A DNA stretch of 64,000 nt, from NCBI GenBank assembly GCA_030159075.1, contig BROG01000073.1, positions 938,001 to 1,002,000 of the forward strand, given 5' to 3'. A program made the position numbers and the translations under genes. Shown piece by piece: positions 26,901 to 35,700 of the stretch. The stretch is from Atrina japonica. Lineage: Eukaryota > Mollusca > Bivalvia > Pterioida > Pinnidae. How positions within the stretch are numbered: position 1 is the stretch's first letter; the number at the start of each line of letters is the position of its first letter. The notes under the pieces were generated by a model, which saw only the letters and a list, made by a program, of their open reading frames with translations, was not told where the DNA came from and did not search any database.

Positions 26901-28665
26901 TTGTTAGTTGATTAAACAAACATGTTGGACCAAATTGTTAGTTTAATAAACAAACATTCATGTAAGATTCTATTAATCTTCAGTTCAGTTTTAATCTATA
27001 AAAGTCTTCTCCAGTGTGCAAGGGCTGATTGAAAAGTAATGAACCACACATCAATAGGTTTCACCTTTCTGGAGTAATTTTCTAAATGCTTCCTCCCTCC
27101 TCCATTTCAATGCACTTTTGCAAGGGCCTCAATGTTACTTTTGAAGATTCATTTTCCTGACTGTCCAGAAACCCCTCCACTGCATTATGGAATCATCATC
27201 TGAGTGTAAATCTGTTAGTAGCCTTTTTCAACTTTATAAATATGGAGTGAAATCAGAAGAGTAAGGGGATGTTGAATCAATCCAAAGCCACAATCATTGA
27301 GGCATCACCAACAAGGCCATTACCACCTACCATAACAGTTTTAATGTGGCTTGGGTAAACCAAGATGCTTCCATTTTTTATAGTAGCTTATAAATTGGCA
27401 TAGCGTTACTATCATATCAGTATGAATAGCTTTAGATGATAGACCCTTTTTATGTAAATATTGAATCAATGCTTGTTCAGTCATTTTGCCCATTTTGCAA
27501 AAGTCACTTGCACTTACGTGTTTATCAGCCCTCATTAAGTTGTTGACTTGGTTGTTGTCATTTCAATTCTGAAGAGTTATATACATGTATGTATATATAT
27601 ATATCTGTATATTGTTATTGTATGCATGGTCTGTTTCTCCTCAGGGTGCCTCATGATTGGAGCCTGGGTACTGTTTGCTAGTATTGGAGTTGTACTTGCC
27701 AGGTACTACAAACCAGTGTGGTCAGATCGTAAGATTATTGGAGAGAAAGTCTGGTTTCAGGTAAGCCTTTTTTAGGTCTCTTCTCTAACATTGCTTAACT
27801 TTTATCGTTTGTTTTTCATTTCTTGGTTTTCCTTCCTCTCACTTTGCACTTTTAAAGTAAATGTTCTCTACAATTGTTATCACTTACACATTCACATTCT
27901 ATTTACAGGTATATGACATTGATTATTTACAAAGGCAATTGGTTCATATAAGTCCTACAGACATGTGTCTCATTCCTGTCATATGTTTTAAACCATTGGT
28001 TATAAAAGTACCACTCTTGTTTCAATGATAACATTTCTCAGATGTAATGATTGCAAAATATCTGTGTGAAAAAGGTTAATTTTAATTTAGGATATTGTTA
28101 CAGTCAAGTCTTGTTATAACAGCACTTGATATAACAGCATTTTTGGTAAACAGCAGAAATTTCAAGGGAACAAATTTACATCCATGTTAATTTGTTTGAT
28201 ATAATGGCATATTTGATTTTCAGCACTGGCAATGATTTTTGGCAACAAACATGCATTTTACTTGTAAAAATGACTTGTTTTAGCGACAAAGCATCAAAAA
28301 ATGAAAAAGTCTTGCCATAATTTATTAGATTGATAGAATGAAAATAACAAACAAACAAAAAATTTTTATTTGTTGTAGTCATTTTATATCCTTCATGCAA
28401 TCAAACTGAATTGAGGTTTAATATTTAAAAGGGGTTTAACAACAAAGGATGTTCATGCAATCTTATTTTGGTGCCAAGCCTGGACATTTGAAATAACAGC
28501 ATATTTGATATAACGGCAATTTGACTGGATCCCAACCTGACCGTTATAACAAAAGTTCACTGTATAATATTTTTCTTATATCTACATACATACATACATA
28601 CATACATACATACATACATACATACATACAAAATACATACATACATACATACATACATACATACA

Positions 28666-28731
<66 letters not shown>

Positions 28732-28764
28732 TACACACACATACATACATACATACATACATAC

Positions 28765-28803
<39 letters not shown>

Positions 28804-29664
28804 GTAGAACTTCTGTGAGTTGAATTTTTCAATGTTTCGAACCATTCACAAAGTCCAGAATAATTTTGTTATTAAACACTACTTATAAACATTTTATTAT
28901 TCAAATTTTTATGAGTCGAATTTCTTGATGTTTCGAATAAAGTTTTGGGCCCATTTCTATAAAAAGAATGAAACTAAAACCAATGAAATATCCCAAATGA
29001 CTGTTTGCATGAAAAAAGTTGATTGCTCTGTTCAATAGCATTGATAAATATAAATAATACTGTACACAAATTTGACATTGAACCCCGACATATGGTATGT
29101 CTTTGATCATAGACACATAATACAAGTTCAAGGTCATACCATTGTAGCCTGCCCAAAGATCCATGTTTGCTGTTTCTAACAAAGTTTGTAAGACCTAGTA
29201 ATGTTTCTGATGCTGATGATCAACTCTAAACTTGGATATTTTGATCAGTTTCACAGGCTCTTGATGATTCTAGCAGCTGTCTGTGTCATTACAGCTTTCA
29301 TCATTATCTTTGTACATGTTGGAGGATGGAAAGATGTAAGTGAAATAAGGTTATTTCTCTGTAAAATTAATTTGCAAAATTGTGTAGGCTTAACTTTGTT
29401 TGTTTGTTTATTGTTGTTTAATGTCCCACTCAAGAATTGTAGACTTAAGTAATTGCTTTATTCTTTCTATATCAATACCCATTAGTTTTCATTGGTGAAA
29501 ATTTTTGAGCCACATTATATAATCACTCTATTGTATAGGATATTATTTGATAATCATTATGTATGACCTTCAGTGAATTATTATGGTATTTTTATTTCAA
29601 AAGTAATTGTCCAACAATGCACACACACACACACACACACAGACACAGACACACACACATGCAT

Positions 29665-29736
<72 letters not shown>

Positions 29737-32700
29737 TTATATATATATATATATAATGATCAATGGCTACATCTTGTTTCAGATCACTGGCCCAAATGTG
29801 TCAAATTTCCAAAAAGCTCATCCATATCTTGGTGTAATTGTGACAGCTTTGACCATCATTAATGTAAGTTGTACATCAGGACCTAGATATTGTATGGGAA
29901 TCTATGGCTTCAGTCAAAATTGAGATTTGTTTCTGATATTTCTGATTTAGAGCTTATCTTCTCTGTTGATAAACACAATGAGCAGTTTACTATCTCTGTG
30001 TGTTTGTAATGGTCAGTAGGTGTCAAAGTTCACTTGATCAAAAATATGTTCCTATAATACCAGTAAGGGAAGCTATAGGAATTTCACCAACAATGACATT
30101 AAGCAAAAATATGTCTAAAAAATAGCAGTTTGAACATTAGAATCAATACTTGCTGACTTAATATTACTTGTGACAAAATTTGAAAAGACTTATCTTAGAT
30201 TTATCATATTTACAAGGTATAAATATATAGGTCCCCACTGTGTGTTGATACATTGCAAGAATTAATTTCTTTAATTAATTCTGTTCAGTAATTGTACAGC
30301 AAATTGTTCAGTAAGATAAGCTCTCCTTATATATGTTGTACAGTCCCATGCCAAAAGTGAGATCATTTTATTGTAGCTATCTATGCTTATTCAACTTTTT
30401 AAAAATTATTGGCCTTGACCAATATACTCAGAGTGACCTTGTGAATTTTTGCTCATTTGTGTTGATGTGTATGGACTGTCTAAATTGGTTTGGAATGTGT
30501 CAGTTTCTTTTCATGAAAACAGCAAGTTTTTGTAAGTAACAAGAGAAAATTATAGTTTCGTTTCCATCTTTGTTCATAGTAAGTGGTACCAACAAAAAAC
30601 TTTCACTTCTACATGTACATAAACATTTGTACATTTTTAATTTCTTCTCAGGCCAGTTTTCTTCCAGTTTGGTGATTAACATTTCAAGGGTAAGGTTAAG
30701 AGATTTTTGTTAATAGAAAAATTGCACAGGTGATTAATAAGGCCTTTTTTGCTTCTTGTTGACTGATGAACTTGATTTCACATCAATACATTCCAATGTA
30801 TAATAGCTATATAATTTTGTAAACATTGTCTATTTCAGCCCGTAATGGCACTGTTCAGACCTCACCCTGATGACAAATACAGATATGTGTTCAACTGGGG
30901 ACATTGGATAGTGGGAACATGTGCCCACATTTTAGGAGGTGAGAGAAATATACCACTCAAATTATGTGGCACTTCATCTTGTTGTTGTATTGTTGTTTAA
31001 CATCTCACTCAAGAATCTTTCACTCATATGAAGACTTCATCTAAGACTGGGGATGTATCCATATAGGTCAATCATTGTTTAGAAAATAAAAAATATATAT
31101 ATAAACACACAAGAAAATCAAGAAGAATGTTCTTGTCTCTTTGTAGTTTATACAGAATATCAGGGCATAAGAAAAAAAAGTCGTTCACTCATCCAGACGA
31201 GTGATTTTTCGGAAGTGCCAAGTGAATTTAGGCCTTCACTGGTCCGCGTGCCAAGTAATTTTTCATGGGGCTCACATTTATTTTTGATTTCCAATTTCTT
31301 GTACAACTCATGTATTAAATAAAAACAATGCATCACTCGATTATCAAAAATATTTACGATACATACATAACTGATGTGAATAAATAACAGTGTCAATTTC
31401 AAGGAAACCGTTCAATACTTTGCTTATTTGGCTTGCGATAAACAAACATGTAACAGTATATAACATAGCCTGGGATCCTGTCTCACTAATGCTAACGGTG
31501 TCAGTATATTGATGAAGTAAGATTAGGCCAGGAACCTAGGCTAAGGATAACACACATGTTTATAGTTTTGCCTTATAATTTACTACTCACAGAGCATGTG
31601 CGATGTCCTGACATAAAATGAATGCAGAGTCCGATTCATATTTGATGTAGTCCCAAACATGTAATCTTACTACTTTACTGCCAAATTTATATCGTTTAAT
31701 TTCATTTACATTTACTGTTGTGTTGTCGTAAGTACAGTGCTGAGGTGAATATTGCAAAATACGTGCCCAGAACGATTACAGTTTAGCCCAGAGAAATTTT
31801 TATTAAAGTGCAGTATATCTACAAGGTCAACATTCATTATACTGTCACAAAGAAAGTTGTCATCTTTTCAGATTCAAGCCATAATGAAAATTCAATTGGG
31901 GATACATTTGTGACTGTCTGTTGGCATTGGGATTCTGTCGTGGGCCATTTTCATGTGCTGCAATACTGAGTTGGCTGAATTTCTGCCTCAATTTTAAGTT
32001 ACTTAAATTCATGTTTTACCACAACAATACATGACAGAACCTGAATTTACCACAGTGCATAGATCTAGTTAGTAGCTATAAATCATGGCAGGATTTTGGT
32101 CTAGTGACTGAGCCACTATTTCAGTGTTTGAATTTCTCAGTTTTGCAGAATTAAAATTTGTGTGTTTGAATTTAACAACTTGACAGACATTGTATGCATG
32201 CACAGTGCCGAGTGGATAATAAAATTTTCTTTAAGCCCTGAATATGCATATCTGATATGGTATGACACTGTTCAAACATAAAGTTCATAACCCAGTTATG
32301 AATATCATTTTTGAATAGTTTTATAAATAAAGTTAATTTTGCAAAGATTTGTACATACAGTATTATGGGAGAACCTTCTGTCAGAAGATATGAATTTCCA
32401 GAGTTGTTTAATTGTCCTCAGACTTTAAAAGTTCATCATTAGTTTTAATCTTTGAGCAGGCTTGTTTTTTACATTTCATTTTTTCTATAAGAGAACATAA
32501 CAAATCTCTTATAGAAAAAATGAAATGTAAAAATAATCGTGCTCAGAAATTAAACTAAATAATGAACTTTCTAAAGTCTCAATATTGGATCTCAGAAATA
32601 TGTTACATGTATGACACATGTTACATATAGTGTATTTTGTATTTAGAAAGTACACCATCTGCTATAAAAAGTTGCTGTTTCCTGACAAATGTCCTATCAA

Positions 32701-35700
32701 AAGAGTTTAATCCTTGTGCAGGCTGACAACAGTTTGATTTGACCCGAGGTCAGGTTCATGTGAATTCCAGTTTGAAGTCAATTGCATAGCTTTTTGTGCA
32801 TGCTCAACTTGGTAAACAAAATCAAAAATGTTGGAGAGTAACAAATTCAACAGTGAAAGAAAGCGATTAGAGCTGATGTAATATCTAACTAGAACAAAAA
32901 AAACAGGATATATATGGGTGATTGCTTGCTGGAATTGTATTTTCATCGGTATTATTGCAGTACCTCCATACCTCAGCACTAATGATAAGAGTCAAGGTTG
33001 TTGTCAAAAATTACATTTGGCCATTAGCCTATCATATGCATCTTTGGAATCTGTGTCAGTGCACAATAAATTAGACTTTGCTGACAAATCAAATAGAAGA
33101 AGATATTTGCTTTGGTATTCCATTTTATCTTTGTCATATTACTTATATCAGTGATAAACAGTTACCTGTGAATATACCTTTGATGTAAATCAAATTAATC
33201 AGGATTATGTCTTTATTCTTAAAAAATGCAAAAAATTGAGAAATGTGTCAATCCTTAGAGTTTATTAGTCATGAGAAATTTGTATGTCATGCGAAATATA
33301 TAGGTCATCAGAAATATGTTGGTCATGAGAAATATGTCATGAGAAATGTGCCAATCCTGAGATATATGTAGTTCATCAGAAATATGACAGTGATGAAAAA
33401 TATGTCTGTCATGAGAAATGTGCCAGTCATGAGAAATATGGCTGTCATCAGAAATATGCCAGTCATGGTATTATTGCAGTACCTCCATACCTCAGCACTA
33501 ATGATAAGAGTCAAGGTTGTTGTCAAAAATTACATTTGGCCATTAGCCTATCATATGCATCTTTGGAATCTGTGTCAGTGCACAATAATTAGACTTTGCT
33601 GACAAATCAAATAGAAGAAGATATTTGCTTTGGTATTCCATTTTATCTTTGTCATATTACTTATATCAGTGATAAACAGTTACCTGTGAATATACCTTTG
33701 ATGTAAATCAAATTAATCAGGATTATGTCTTTATTCTTAAAAAATGCAAAAAATTGAGAAATGTGTCAATCCTTAGAGTTTATTAGTCATGAGAAATTTG
33801 TATGTCATGCGAAATATATAGGTCATCAGAAATATGTTGGTCATGAGAAATATGTCATGAGAAATGTGCCAATCCTGAGATATATGTAGTTCATCAGAAA
33901 TATGACAGTGATGAAAAATATGTCTGTCATGAGAAATGTGCCAGTCATGAGAAATATGGCTGTCATCAGAAATATGCCAGTCATGAGAAATGTGCCAGTC
34001 ATGAGAAATGTGCCAGTCATGAAAAATGTGCCAGACATGAGATATATATAGGTCATCAGAAATGTGCCATTGATGAGAAATATGTTAGTTATGAGCAATG
34101 TGCCAGTCATGAGAAATATGCCAGTCATGAGAAATATGTCAGTCATGAGAAATGTGCCAGTCATGAGAAATATGTCAGTCATGAGAAATATGCCAGTCAT
34201 GAGAAATGTGCCAGTCATGAAAAATGTGCCAGACATGAGATATATATAGGTCATCAGAAATGTGCCATTGATGAGAAATATGTTAGTTATGAGCAATGTG
34301 CCAGTCATGAGAAATATGCCAGTCATGAGAAATATGTCAGTCATGAGAAATGTGCCAGTCATGAGAAATATGTCAGTCATAAGTATTATGTAAGTCATAA
34401 GAAATGTGCCAGTCATGAGAAGTGTGTAAGTCATGAGAAATATGTAAGTCATAAGAAATGTGTAAGTCATGGGAAATGTGCAAGTCATGAGAAATAATTA
34501 TATAAGTTGTGAGAAGTTTATCAATCATGACTGATATTTCAATCAGGGTTTGTTAAAAATTAAATAAGATATATCATCACTTAAATGCCACATTGCATTT
34601 ATTTACTCATTTATTTACTTTTCAATTTTCACTGTTTGTTGATTTATCTCTCATTATTATTTTGATGTGTATTGATCCCTGACAATGACTTATGCCTTAC
34701 ATAATTTCAGTTATAACCATTTTTATTGGTGTTACTCTGGAGATGGCTTCCACACCGTTTGAAGTAGTGTACGTACTGGCAGCGTTTGCAGCATATCAGT
34801 TTATCATTGAACTCATTTTGGAATTCTATGATTGCTTTATTGGAAATAGCAAAGGTTTGTAGCATTACCACAAAACAAGATGCGTGAGTTTAATAGATTT
34901 ATCTTCACCAATGTATAGTTAAGTGCATATTTGTAGGATACTAGTCTGAAACTTGAATTCATCCATATCATATGCAGTTGTGAGTTAATGTATGCTAAGA
35001 TTCAAGATGCACCGATGATGTTCAAGTTAGCTGTTCAGATCACAGTTGACTGGCATCGGTATCAGTAGCATCTTTTGATGAAAATATTGTTAAATATAAA
35101 ATAGTATAGCGTTTTTGTTTATTTCTGCACACCTCAATGGACTACTGGTCAATATTGTTCATCTCGTATCGAAGGTTTCAAGTTTGATTCATGGTCTGCG
35201 TCATACCTATGAATTTTAGAAAGGTAGTGGCATATCTTTCACCATGGACTAAAATAGTATGTTGAAGACATATCAGATTAGAACTAAAACTGAGATGTGA
35301 GATGACATTAAAGAGGTATTAATGCATTTACAAAAGTCCATAGCGCTAGTTAATTGTGGCACTACGCCAATAGTTGGTGACAACCTTATATAATTTAAAA
35401 ATTCTTGGCATGATTTAAAACAATAGTAAAACAGAAATATCACTTTGGATCCATTGGTTTGATTCTTGATATTTCACAGAAGGATCCTGAATAATGGAAG
35501 GATGTTCAAATGTGTTATCTTTGTCCTTCTGGGTCAAATACTAATCTTCCAAGACAAAATTATTATATGTTATTATGAAGAAATGTTTTGTGAATTTGAC
35601 ATCTTTTAACTTTGTTTCTGTTTTTAACATTTATGACCCTTTGGATTCGGATTTCTTTTTGTGTCATAAAAAATAAAATAAATCTTTTTCCTTATAATTA

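Noticed and set aside
33841..34488. 215-codon minus-strand frame of MTGTFLMTDIFL repeats resembling a membrane protein
   Set aside because: It reads a 15-bp minisatellite; the apparent hydrophobicity is a by-product of the repeat sequence, and it lies in an intron of the opposite-strand gene.
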